Shown piece after piece: positions 42,563-49,721 of a DNA stretch of 49,721 nucleotides. Position 1 is the stretch's first letter; every line of letters starts with the position of its first letter. The stretch lies in NCBI GenBank assembly GCA_934426825.1, contig CAKRYI010000020.1, forward strand, positions 1-49,721. Reading direction: 5' to 3'. Below the pieces are notes generated by a model, which saw nothing but the letters and a program-made list of their open reading frames with translations, was not told where the DNA came from and did no database searches. Source of the DNA: an uncultured Acetatifactor sp. (GTDB taxonomy: Bacteria > Bacillota > Clostridia > Lachnospirales > Lachnospiraceae). The position numbers and the translations under genes were made by a program.

Positions 42563-44197
42563 TTAATACTCTAATACATACGTTGCTGTTTCTGTAATTT
42601 CAAAGCAAACCTGTCCGTTCGCATTGGAAATGACTTTGCCGATAAGGGTTTTGTTGTTGTCCGCATCTACTTTGTAGATAGTCACCTCTCCCAAACTTAC
42701 GGGCACTGTGGTATGGAATACAACCGTTGCACCCAAATCCTGTTTGTTGGTGAAATCAATGGTTCTGGAGTGCTCTGTAATCGTATCCTTGTGTTCAAAG
42801 TTTGTTTCCTTGTAACCGGAAAAATCATTCTTTGCAAGAAATGTTACCGCATCGGAATCACCGATAAATACATGTAATCCTCTCAGTGCCGATGAAGATA
42901 TTTCTTTTACGGTTGCGGCGGGAATAATTTTATCCGTACTGCTTGCATCTACATGAAGAATATCCTGATTGGAACCGGATACACTTTCCTGTTCATCTTT
43001 TGTCTGTGTAGAAATTGCTTTTGCAATAGCATCCCAGCCTGAAATCTGCTCTCCTGCAACATTTGTTGTTTTCAGTACCGGTGCCGGAGTCGCAGGTGCC
43101 GAAGTTGTCGGCTTTGCAGGTTCCGGGTTCGAGGGCTCCGGATTTGAAGGCTTCGGGTTTGAAGGCTTCGGGTTTGAAGGCTCCGGGTTTGAAGGCTCCG
43201 GGTTTGAAGGCTCCGGGTTTGAAGGTTCCGAATTCGAAGGTTCCGGATTCGAAGGCTCCGGGTTCGAATCCGGATTTGGATTTATAGGGTCCGGTTTTAC
43301 AGCGTTTGGATCTGCCAACACATAAAAAGTTCTACTCTGCATCATCTCCACCAACGTATCATTAGAAGGATAATAACCTGTATACAGTTTACCACTAGAA
43401 GAAACCATATTATCTGCAGAAGTCGTCCAGTAGAGTACCTCTCCCTGACTATAAAATTTTCCTATAACAACCAACCACTCATCCGACGGAAACGGAATCT
43501 TTTTATAGCATTCGTTTGCAAACAGATCCGATGCGCTACTGCCAAGGATTGGCAAATCAGCGTTTTCCACATTGCTTAACGTAGTTGCTCTTACCCAGCC
43601 TTCCTTTCCTGTCCACTTATACCAGTGTGCATAAAGTGTTGTCGGCGCATTATACACTTTATGTTGCTCTACATAGTCCGTGCCTTCGGGGGTTGTATAC
43701 CATCCGGTAAACGCATATCCTTCCTTTGTAGGCGTAGGCATACCGGTAAGTATTCCACCTGCTGTCGTGGCGGTGGTGCTTTCCATATTTCCACCGGCAG
43801 GATCAAAAGTGACAGTATATTTCGGATAAAAATAGTACGTCTTCCCATCGCTGCCTATCTCATCGCTTCCAATCAATTTAGATTGTACAACACTATCCCA
43901 GTATTTGTACAAACATACATAATCCGTTCCTTTTTTTCCTATTATGAAATACTCATCCGTCCCTATAGTACTCGTCTTATGACCTACTTTAAATTCCCAA
44001 ATATAGTCATTTAAGTCACCATCAACCAAAGCACTGATATCCATTAAATTTTCTTCCATGAGGTCTCTGTTCTCGCTCGTCACCTCTATCCAGCCCGTTC
44101 CCGCCGCTTTCGCACTGATTCCCGGTACCATACTCACTACCAGTGCAATCGCAAGTGCCAGACTTAATATCTTTGTCAAAAATTTTGCTCTGTTCAT
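42563..44197 (-). CDS. Secreted InlB B-repeat protein with Pro-rich stalk, copy 1
   Basis: A 544-residue exported protein. A signal peptide (residues 1-31, ending SAKA) precedes a domain with VTFDPAGGNMESTTATTAGG through LYAHW (128-192), the Listeria-Bacteroides/InlB B-repeat. A second globular region (196-295) is followed by ten NPEPS-type pentapeptides (312-359), then a beta-rich C-terminal domain. I see no LPXTG, lipobox or membrane helix, so the way it stays on the cell, if it does, is unclear. The paralogue at 45886-47460 has an almost identical C-terminus. Probably a surface or adhesion-type protein (inference). Confidence 0.8.
   Translation of the reverse strand: MNRAKFLTKILSLALAIALVVSMVPGISAKAAGTGWIEVTSENRDLMEENLMDISALVDGDLNDYIWEFKVGHKTSTIGTDEYFIIGKKGTDYVCLYKYWDSVVQSKLIGSDEIGSDGKTYYFYPKYTVTFDPAGGNMESTTATTAGGILTGMPTPTKEGYAFTGWYTTPEGTDYVEQHKVYNAPTTLYAHWYKWTGKEGWVRATTLSNVENADLPILGSSASDLFANECYKKIPFPSDEWLVVIGKFYSQGEVLYWTTSADNMVSSSGKLYTGYYPSNDTLVEMMQSRTFYVLADPNAVKPDPINPNPDSNPEPSNPEPSNSEPSNPEPSNPEPSNPEPSNPKPSNPKPSNPEPSNPEPAKPTTSAPATPAPVLKTTNVAGEQISGWDAIAKAISTQTKDEQESVSGSNQDILHVDASSTDKIIPAATVKEISSSALRGLHVFIGDSDAVTFLAKNDFSGYKETNFEHKDTITEHSRTIDFTNKQDLGATVVFHTTVPVSLGEVTIYKVDADNNKTLIGKVISNANGQVCFEITETATYVLEY
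43118..43264. repeat. 15-bp coding tandem repeat (NPEPS), ten units
   Basis: About ten near-identical 15-bp units encode NPEPS, NPKPS or NSEPS. Copy 2 of the gene has only six units (46441-46527), so the array length has changed since duplication. The period of 15 keeps the frame. Confidence 0.9.
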
Positions 44198-44247
44198 ACG
44201 ATTGTTCCTCTCTTTCTTCTGTACTTATGATTGTGAACTTAAGATAA

Positions 44248-44316
44248 ATGATAGCATTTTTTCCCAGAGATAAGTGAAAAGCCGCATCAATCGACCACAA
44301 AATGTAACCAATCGAC
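44248..44316 (-). promoter_or_regulatory. Promoter and direct-repeat operator, copy 1
   Basis: Minus strand: two exact 8-bp repeats GTCGATTG (44288-44295 and 44309-44316) separated by 13 bp, a 21-bp period, upstream of an extended -10 TGCTATCAT (44248-44256) with no good -35. Short direct repeats two helical turns apart just upstream of a weak promoter are typical of LytTR-type activator sites. The same repeats precede copy 2. Confidence 0.6.
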
Positions 44317-44330
44317 TTCGTCGATTAACA

Positions 44331-44347
44331 AAAAAAGAACCCCATTA
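44331..44347. repeat. Orphan half of a terminator stem
   Basis: The A-tract and left arm GAACCCCATTA (44337-44347) match the left half of the ppdK terminator at 47592-47608, but the complementary right arm is missing. It marks the edge of the duplicated surface-protein unit. Confidence 0.7.
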
Positions 44348-44480
44348 GACTATATCTGCAATCCGAACAGATCCTATCATCTGAGACAGGCTTTTATGCC
44401 GGGATACGTCTCCTATGAAGAAGCTCACCGGATTGGCGTGGAACTTGCTGACAAACTTTTAGAAGACATATACTCCTGTA
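44345..44480 (+). pseudogene. Relaxase (MobA/VirD2-type) fragment
   Basis: Plus-strand translation gives LDYICNPNRS, then YHLRQAFMPGYVSYEEAHRI and GVELADKLLED. The YI-x-NPxK-like start and the QxFxPGxVxxEEAHxIGxELA segment are typical of mobilisation relaxases, where they are normally about 40 residues apart, so the fragment has both an internal loss and truncated ends. It abuts the duplicated unit on one side and overlaps the 3' end of the CAT-like gene on the other. It shows that an integrative or mobilisable element passed through this spot. Confidence 0.65.
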
Positions 44481-45084
44481 ATCTATTCACAAATTGTCCA
44501 ATATGTATTCCATCCACAAACGAATGATGTGCCTGTACCGATATTGGTATCATAATTCTTCCATTTTTCTCATAATACTTTCCCCAGTCAAATAAAGGGG
44601 TTGCATTATCCTTCTTTCCCGAATTTGTATGCGAAATATGCGTAAAAGTAACCCACGGCATCGGAGAACATTGAAACACGTCATTTCCTAACGGACCGGT
44701 AAAGTATTCCTTTTGTTCATTTGCAGTCGTATATGCTAATGTGCAATACTCGTCGATATCATCAACAAATGGTACATTAACCACTTTAAATAAATTTGTG
44801 GACTTATTCAGATATGTAAATGCAGTATCGACTCTGTCATAAAGAACAATTTTTCCATCCAAAAAGCGATAACGGAATTCCTCTATCTCATTGGCACATT
44901 TGCAAACTACATATACCATTGCCATAGTAAATGATAATCCCTGTTTTTTTACCTTCTCTTTGAAATTGGTTATATCTGCCTCAAACGTAACACAAAATTG
45001 AGGCTCTATACTGTTTCTAAAAACCATACAGTGCATTGCTCTTTCCCATGTCTTTTCATCTATAATCTTATAATTGTCGGCCAT
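44425..45084 (-). CDS. CatA-like O-acetyltransferase
   Basis: A 219-residue protein of the chloramphenicol acetyltransferase (CAT) family. The catalytic-histidine signature is present as SVQAHHSFVDGIHIGQF near the C-terminus, and the N-terminal FEADITNF and FTMAMVYVVCKCANEI segments fit the trimeric CAT fold. Whether the substrate is chloramphenicol cannot be told. I use the ATG at 45084 with GGAGG eight bases upstream, not the one at 45099. The last dozen residues (SKSLSASSTPIR) are read antisense to the relaxase fragment, so the C-terminus was probably created at the insertion junction. Confidence 0.85.
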   Translation of the reverse strand: MADNYKIIDEKTWERAMHCMVFRNSIEPQFCVTFEADITNFKEKVKKQGLSFTMAMVYVVCKCANEIEEFRYRFLDGKIVLYDRVDTAFTYLNKSTNLFKVVNVPFVDDIDEYCTLAYTTANEQKEYFTGPLGNDVFQCSPMPWVTFTHISHTNSGKKDNATPLFDWGKYYEKNGRIMIPISVQAHHSFVDGIHIGQFVNRLQEYMSSKSLSASSTPIR

Positions 45085-45109
45085 AAGCCATTCCTCCATA
45101 AATCTTTCA

Positions 45110-45649
45110 TCAAGAAAACGTAGTTCCTAACTGATATGCCTCTTCTAAGCCATTTGTATTTTTCACATCGCCCTTATCTTTTGCACCTCTTACAAGCACT
45201 GTTCCCGCATCTTCAAGTTTAAAATAATTTAATACAAGCCGATACTGCACCTTAATTGCATCAAACAACTCCGGCAATGTCGCTGCACCAACTAATATCA
45301 GTGCAAGTCTTTTCATCTTAAACTCATTCCGCATAGGTGTATGTAGTCTGTCAATAAGTGCTTTTAGCTGTGCACTGACACCATAAAAATATACAGGCGA
45401 CGCGACGACCAGCACATCTGCCGCTTTGAGCTTTTCATAAACTTGCGACATATCGTCTTTTTGAAAGCACTCATGCCCTTCTCTGGCAAAACACGTGTTA
45501 CATCCTATACAAGGATTCACTTTGTAATCTGCTACCGAAATTACATCAACACAGTTATTTTTCTCTGCTCCATGAACAAATGCCTGTACCAGCATTTCCG
45601 TGTTTCCGCCTTTTCTCATACTCCCCGATAAAACAACAATATTACTCAT
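45110..45649 (-). CDS. Flavodoxin-fold NAD(P)H-dependent FMN reductase
   Basis: A 179-residue protein of the NADPH-dependent FMN reductase family. The FMN phosphate loop is VLSGSMRKGGNTEML, followed by a cysteine cluster NPCIGCNTCFAREGHEC (iron-sulfur-flavoprotein-like or redox cysteines) and the flavin-side loop VASPVYFYGVSAQLKALIDR. Typical substrates are quinones or nitro compounds; none is indicated here. It precedes the CAT-like gene by 25 bp and shares its promoter, suggesting a two-gene detoxification unit. Confidence 0.88.
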   Translation of the reverse strand: MSNIVVLSGSMRKGGNTEMLVQAFVHGAEKNNCVDVISVADYKVNPCIGCNTCFAREGHECFQKDDMSQVYEKLKAADVLVVASPVYFYGVSAQLKALIDRLHTPMRNEFKMKRLALILVGAATLPELFDAIKVQYRLVLNYFKLEDAGTVLVRGAKDKGDVKNTNGLEEAYQLGTTFS

Positions 45650-45685
45650 TATGTTCTCCCTGTATTGCTATGTGCTACTTTTATA

Positions 45686-45744
45686 TAGCTAATAGGCTAC
45701 CATTTGTTAGCTACAATAATACTACTATCTTATAAAAAAAGCAA
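45686..45744 (-). promoter_or_regulatory. Promoter with palindromic operator, reductase-CAT operon
   Basis: Minus-strand TTGCTT (45739-45744), 17 bp, TATTAT (45716-45721). Directly downstream, TAGCTAA and TTAGCTA (45686-45692, 45707-45713) form an inverted repeat with 14-bp spacing that would cover the start point, as expected for a repressor site (HxlR or MarR type). No such regulator is adjacent. Confidence 0.65.
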
Positions 45745-45796
45745 GTACATTCATATATTTGAAGTTTATATATTCAAAATGATTTAAACCTTTTAC

Positions 45797-45839
45797 AAAA
45801 ACACCCCGCCGCAGGTTTCTACGCCTGTGACGGGGGTGT
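45797..45839 (-). terminator. Terminator of surface-protein gene, copy 2
   Basis: ACACCCCG (45801-45808) and its complement around 45831-45839 repeat the copy 1 structure with one extra G; the T-tract on the minus strand is shorter (TTTTG). Confidence 0.75.
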
Positions 45840-45885
45840 TGTAACACACAAATTTCAAAGTTCTGTCAGCCCTGACTACCTTGCA

Positions 45886-47460
45886 TTAGTACTCTAATAC
45901 ATACATTGCTGTTTCTGTAATTTCAAAGCAAACCTGTCCGTTCGCATTGGAAATGACTTTGCCGATAAGGGTTTTGTTGTTGTCCGCATCTACTTTGTAG
46001 ATAGTCACCTCTCCCAAACTTACGGGCACTGTGGTATGGAATACAACCGTTGCACCCAAATCCTGTTTGTTGGTGAAATCAATGGTTCTGGAGTGCTCTG
46101 TAATCGTATCCTTGTGTTCAAAGTTTGTTTCCTTGTAACCGGAAAAATCATTCTTTGCAAGAAATGTTACCGCATCGGAATCACCGATAAATACATGTAA
46201 TCCTCTCAGTGCCGATGAAGATATTTCTTTTACGGTTGCGGCGGGAATGATTTTATCCGTACTGCTTGCATCTACATGAAGAATATCCTGATTGGAACCG
46301 GATACATTTTCCTGTTTTTCTTTTGTCTGCGTAGAAATTGCTTTTGTAATAGCATCCCAGCCTGAAATCTGCTCTCCTGCAATATTCGTTGTTTTCAGTA
46401 CCGGTGCCGGTACCGCGGGTGCCGAAGGGGTCGGCTTTGCAGGTTCCGGATTCGAAGGCGTCGGATTTGAAGGCTCCGGGTCCGAGGGCTCCGGATTTGA
46501 AGGCTCCGGATTTGAAGGTTCCGGATTCGGATTTACAGGGTTCGGATTTATAGGATCCGGTTTTACAGCGTTGGGATCTTTTAACACATAAAAAGTTTCA
46601 CTCTGCATTTTCTCCTCCAACGAACGATTGGACAAATAGAAACTTGTAGATATATTGCCTTCAGAATCCATACCACGCGTAGAAGCCAGCCAGTAAAATA
46701 CAGATCCCTGACTATAGAATTTTCCTACAACAACCGAATACGCATCTGTCGGAAATGGAATCTTTTTATAGCATTCAGTTGCAAACAGATTCGATGCGCT
46801 ACTGCCAAGGATTGGCAAATCAGCGCTTTGCACATCGCTTAACGTAGTTGCTCTTACCCATTCTTCTTTGCCTGTCCACTGATACCAGTGTGCATAAATT
46901 GTTGTTGGCGCATTATACACTTTATATTGCTCTACATAGTCTGTACCTCCGGAGGAAGTATACCATCCGGCAAACGCATATCCTTCCTTTGTAGGCGTAG
47001 GCATGCTGGTAAGTATTCCGCCTGCTGTCGTGGCGGTGGTGCTTTCCATATTTCCACCGGCAAGATCAAAAGTGACGGTATTTTTCGGATAAAAATAGTA
47101 CGTCTTCCCATTGCTGCCTATCTCATCGCTTCCAATCACTCTATAATCCAGCAAACTATCCCAGTATTTGTACAAACATACATAATCCGTTCCTTTTTTT
47201 CCTATTATGAAATAGTCATCCGTATTTATGGAACTCATCGTATGACCTATTTTAAATTCCTTAATATACTGAGCTAAGTCACCATCAACCAAATCACTGA
47301 TATCAATTAAATTTTCTTCCATGAGGGCTCTGTTCTCGCTCGTCACCTCTATCCAGCCCGTTCCTGCCGCTTTTGCACTGATTCCCGGTACCATACCCAC
47401 TACCAGCGCAACCGCAAGTGCCAGACTTAATATCTTTGTCAAAAATCTTGCTCTGTTCAT
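45886..47460 (-). CDS. Secreted InlB B-repeat protein with Pro-rich stalk, copy 2
   Basis: A 524-residue paralogue of the protein at 42563-44197, with the same signal peptide (SAKA cleavage site), one InlB B-repeat (128-192), a variable region (196-300), six NPEPS-type units (312-340) and the same C-terminal domain. The last 150 or so residues differ from copy 1 at only a single position, whereas the region 200-290 differs at many. The promoter has a consensus -10 (TATAAT). It lies directly downstream of ppdK in orientation, separated by the ppdK terminator. Confidence 0.8.
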   Translation of the reverse strand: MNRARFLTKILSLALAVALVVGMVPGISAKAAGTGWIEVTSENRALMEENLIDISDLVDGDLAQYIKEFKIGHTMSSINTDDYFIIGKKGTDYVCLYKYWDSLLDYRVIGSDEIGSNGKTYYFYPKNTVTFDLAGGNMESTTATTAGGILTSMPTPTKEGYAFAGWYTSSGGTDYVEQYKVYNAPTTIYAHWYQWTGKEEWVRATTLSDVQSADLPILGSSASNLFATECYKKIPFPTDAYSVVVGKFYSQGSVFYWLASTRGMDSEGNISTSFYLSNRSLEEKMQSETFYVLKDPNAVKPDPINPNPVNPNPEPSNPEPSNPEPSDPEPSNPTPSNPEPAKPTPSAPAVPAPVLKTTNIAGEQISGWDAITKAISTQTKEKQENVSGSNQDILHVDASSTDKIIPAATVKEISSSALRGLHVFIGDSDAVTFLAKNDFSGYKETNFEHKDTITEHSRTIDFTNKQDLGATVVFHTTVPVSLGEVTIYKVDADNNKTLIGKVISNANGQVCFEITETAMYVLEY

Positions 47461-47510
47461 AAGATTGCTCCTCTCTTTCTTCTGTACTTATGATTGTGAA
47501 CCTAAGATAA

Positions 47511-47578
47511 ATTATAGCATTTTTCCCAAAGATAAGTGAAAAGCTGCATCAATCGACCGCAAAATGTAACCAATCGAC
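47511..47578 (-). promoter_or_regulatory. Promoter and direct-repeat operator, copy 2
   Basis: Two exact GTCGATTG repeats on the minus strand (47550-47557, 47571-47578), 13 bp apart, as upstream of copy 1. The extended -10 is TGCTATAAT (47511-47519), closer to consensus than in copy 1, so copy 2 may have the higher basal expression. Confidence 0.6.
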
Positions 47579-47591
47579 TTCATCAATTAAC

Positions 47592-47635
47592 AAAAAAGAA
47601 CCCCATTACTGATATTTCTATCAATAATGAGGTTC
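47592..47635 (-). terminator. Terminator downstream of ppdK
   Basis: GAACCCCATTA (47598-47608) pairs with TAATGAGGTTC (47625-47635) with one mismatch; six T residues follow on the minus strand. Confidence 0.8.
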
Positions 47636-47703
47636 TCATCATTTTCTTATATACCCATGGCACTTACACAAAACTTTACCGTTTCTGCGCACTTACCTTT
47701 GGC

Positions 47704-49721
47704 TTATTTCTGTGCAATAGCTGCCTGTGCTGCTGCCAGTCTTGCAATAGGTACACGGAAAGGTGAGCAGGATACATAATCCAGACCAATCTTGTTGCAG
47801 AACTCTACGGAAGAAGGATCTCCGCCGTGCTCGCCACAGATACCTACATGGAGCTTAGGATTAACAGGCTTTCCAAGTTTGATAGCCATTTCCATCAGCT
47901 TGCCAACACCGGTCTGATCCAGTTTTGCAAACGGATCGTTCTCGAAAATCTTGGTGTCATAATAAGCGTTCAGGAACTTACCTGCATCATCACGGGAGAA
48001 GCCGAAGGTCATCTGTGTCAGGTCGTTCGTACCGAAGCAGAAGAAGTCAGCCTCTTTTGCGATTTCGTCAGCGGTCAGAGCTGCTCTGGGGATCTCAATC
48101 ATGGTACCAACTTCGTACTCAAGGTTGATTCCGGATGCTGCGATTTCAGCGTCAGCGGTCTCAACAACAACCTTCTTAACATACTTCAACTCTTTTACTT
48201 CACATACAAGAGGAATCATGATTTCAGGCTTAACAGTCCAATCGGAATGTTTCTTCTGTACATTGATAGCTGCACGGATAACAGCCTTGGTCTGCATCTT
48301 AGCAATTTCAGGATAAGTAACTGCAAGACGGCATCCTCTGTGACCCATCATAGGGTTGAACTCATGCAGGGAAGCAATGATATTCTTGATAGTCTCAACG
48401 GATTTACCCTGAGCCTTAGCAAGTTTCTCAATGTCAGCTTCCTCGGTAGGAACGAACTCATGAAGAGGGGGATCAAGGAAACGAATGGTAACAGGGTTAC
48501 CCTCCAGAGCCTCGTACAGCGCCTCAAAGTCACCCTGCTGATAAGGCAGAATCTTCTCAAGTGCTGCTTCTCTCTCCTCTACAGTATCGGAACAAATCAT
48601 CTCACGGAATGCTGCAATTCTGTCCTCTTCAAAGAACATATGCTCGGTACGGCAAAGACCGATACCTTCTGCACCAAGCTCGCGAGCCTTCTTAGCGTCT
48701 GCAGGAGTATCTGCATTGGTACGAACCTTCATGGTTCTGAACTTGTCAGCCCAAGCCATTACACGTCCGAACTCACCGGCGATGGTTGCATCAACGGTCT
48801 TAATCTCACCTGCATAAATGTTACCGGTAGTACCATCGATGGAAATCCAGTCTCCCTCGTGGAACTCTTTACCAGCCAGAGTAAATTTCTTATTAGCTTC
48901 GTCCATAGCGATGTCGCCGCATCCGGATACACAGCAGGTACCCATACCACGGGCAACTACGGCTGCGTGAGAGGTCATACCACCACGAACAGTCAGGATA
49001 CCCTGAGAAGCCTTCATACCGGTAATATCTTCGGGAGAGGTCTCCAGACGAACCAGAACAACCTTCTCACCTCTTGCATTCCAGGTCTCTGCGTCTTCTG
49101 CAGTAAATACAACTTTACCGCATGCAGCACCGGGAGATGCGCCAAGACCCTTGCCCATAGGGGTTGCAGCCTTAAGAGCAGCGGTGTCAAACTGAGGATG
49201 TAACAGAGTATCCAGGTTACGAGGATCAATCATAGCAACTGCCTCTTCCTCGGTTCTCATTCCCTCATCTACCAAATCGCAGGCAATCTTCAAAGCTGCC
49301 TGAGCGGTTCTCTTACCATTTCTGGTCTGCAGCATGTACAGTTTACCATGCTCAACAGTAAACTCCATATCCTGCATATCTCTGTAATGATTCTCCAGAG
49401 TCTTGCAAACTTCCTCGAACTGAGCAAATGCCTCAGGGAACTTGTTTGCCATCTCTGCAATCTTCATAGGTGTACGAACACCGGCAACTACGTCCTCGCC
49501 CTGTGCGTTGGTCAAAAACTCACCGAACAGACCCTTAGCGCCTGTTGCAGGGTCACGGGTAAATGCAACACCGGTACCACAGTCATCACCCATGTTACCG
49601 AATGCCATGGACTGTACGTTTACAGCGGTACCCCAGGAATAAGGAATATCGTTGTCACGACGGTATACGTTTGCACGAGGGTTGTCCCAAGAACGGAATA
49701 CAGCCTTGATAGCGCCCATCA
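47704..49721 (-). CDS. ppdK: Pyruvate, phosphate dikinase, 3' portion (cut by window edge)
   Basis: At least 671 C-terminal residues of a protein of about 870; the N-terminal ATP-grasp start lies beyond 49721. PPDK interconverts pyruvate, ATP and phosphate with PEP, AMP and pyrophosphate. Visible are the end of the nucleotide-binding part (AFTRDPATGAKGLFGEF), the phosphohistidine domain GGMTSHAAVVARGMGTCCVSG and the PEP/pyruvate barrel with GLCRTEHMFFE, FLDPPLHEFVPT, FGTNDLTQMTFG and the C-terminal CGEHGGDPSSVEF. All active-site motifs are intact. A terminator follows 69 bp after the stop. Confidence 0.97.
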   Translation of the reverse strand, partial: MGAIKAVFRSWDNPRANVYRRDNDIPYSWGTAVNVQSMAFGNMGDDCGTGVAFTRDPATGAKGLFGEFLTNAQGEDVVAGVRTPMKIAEMANKFPEAFAQFEEVCKTLENHYRDMQDMEFTVEHGKLYMLQTRNGKRTAQAALKIACDLVDEGMRTEEEAVAMIDPRNLDTLLHPQFDTAALKAATPMGKGLGASPGAACGKVVFTAEDAETWNARGEKVVLVRLETSPEDITGMKASQGILTVRGGMTSHAAVVARGMGTCCVSGCGDIAMDEANKKFTLAGKEFHEGDWISIDGTTGNIYAGEIKTVDATIAGEFGRVMAWADKFRTMKVRTNADTPADAKKARELGAEGIGLCRTEHMFFEEDRIAAFREMICSDTVEEREAALEKILPYQQGDFEALYEALEGNPVTIRFLDPPLHEFVPTEEADIEKLAKAQGKSVETIKNIIASLHEFNPMMGHRGCRLAVTYPEIAKMQTKAVIRAAINVQKKHSDWTVKPEIMIPLVCEVKELKYVKKVVVETADAEIAASGINLEYEVGTMIEIPRAALTADEIAKEADFFCFGTNDLTQMTFGFSRDDAGKFLNAYYDTKIFENDPFAKLDQTGVGKLMEMAIKLGKPVNPKLHVGICGEHGGDPSSVEFCNKIGLDYVSCSPFRVPIARLAAAQAAIAQK

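Noticed and set aside
43118..43264. Regular short repeats resembling a CRISPR array
   Set aside because: The 15-bp units are contiguous with no spacers and encode NPEPS in the surface-protein frame.
47827..49203. 458-codon plus-strand open frame opposite ppdK
   Set aside because: It is entirely antisense to conserved PPDK motifs, rich in Ser, Thr, Leu and Cys, and without start signals; long antisense frames are common opposite highly biased genes.

Overview
The window looks like a chromosomal segment of a spore-forming Firmicute, most probably a Lachnospiraceae-type Clostridium. Reasons: a division and cell-wall (dcw) cluster of clostridial layout (mraZ, rsmH, ftsL, two class B PBPs, mraY, murD, ftsW, murA, divIB, ftsZ), a spoIIGA-sigE sporulation pair directly after ftsZ, pyruvate phosphate dikinase, AGGAGG-type ribosome sites with occasional TTG/GTG starts, and moderate GC. 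Nearly all genes are on the minus strand. I saw no rRNA, tRNA, CRISPR array or intact transposon.

Layout. 1-349: T-rich repeats and a nested palindrome. 350-2086: sigE and spoIIGA, with a Spo0A-type promoter. 2133-10750: distal half of the dcw cluster (ftsZ, divIB, murA, ftsW, murD, mraY, spoVD-like PBP). 10820-34686: an accessory island of about 24 kb inserted between the two PBP genes. 34762-39387: proximal half of the dcw cluster (second PBP, ftsL, rsmH, mraZ) with a clear promoter and four 10-bp MraZ boxes. 39506-41566: lgt and ychF. 41752-47640: a rearranged accessory stretch with a small BlaI-type regulator, a decayed gene, two paralogous secreted repeat proteins and, between them, a CAT-like acetyltransferase, a flavin reductase and a relaxase remnant. 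47704-49721: 3' part of ppdK, cut by the window edge.

The island has two interleaved parts. The first is a minus-strand operon of fourteen genes (34607 to 14993) with its own extended -10 promoter, preceded by a terminator. It starts with a stand-alone PqqD-like protein and a Gram-positive-type Pel polysaccharide set (pelD fused to a degenerate SDR domain, pelE, pelA-like, pelF, pelG). It continues with a DUF2304-like membrane protein, GT4 and GT2 glycosyltransferases, a Stealth sugar-phosphotransferase, a Wzx-like flippase, an NTP_transf_5 nucleotidyltransferase, a large GT-C-like membrane protein and two DUF4832-type proteins. The second part resembles a ribosomal-peptide maturation and export locus: a PqqD-HPr-kinase-like fusion with an ABC exporter on the plus strand, an S24/S26-type peptidase transcribed divergently, and a 100-residue Cys-containing peptide with a leader-like N-terminus and a near-consensus promoter of its own. 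The PqqD and nucleotidyltransferase genes in the polysaccharide operon may serve the same pathway. I consider this combined peptide and Pel-like island inside the division cluster the most interesting part of the window.

Limits: all identifications come from reading motifs and general family knowledge. No alignment, HMM or structure search was run. Promoters and operators are predictions from sequence.
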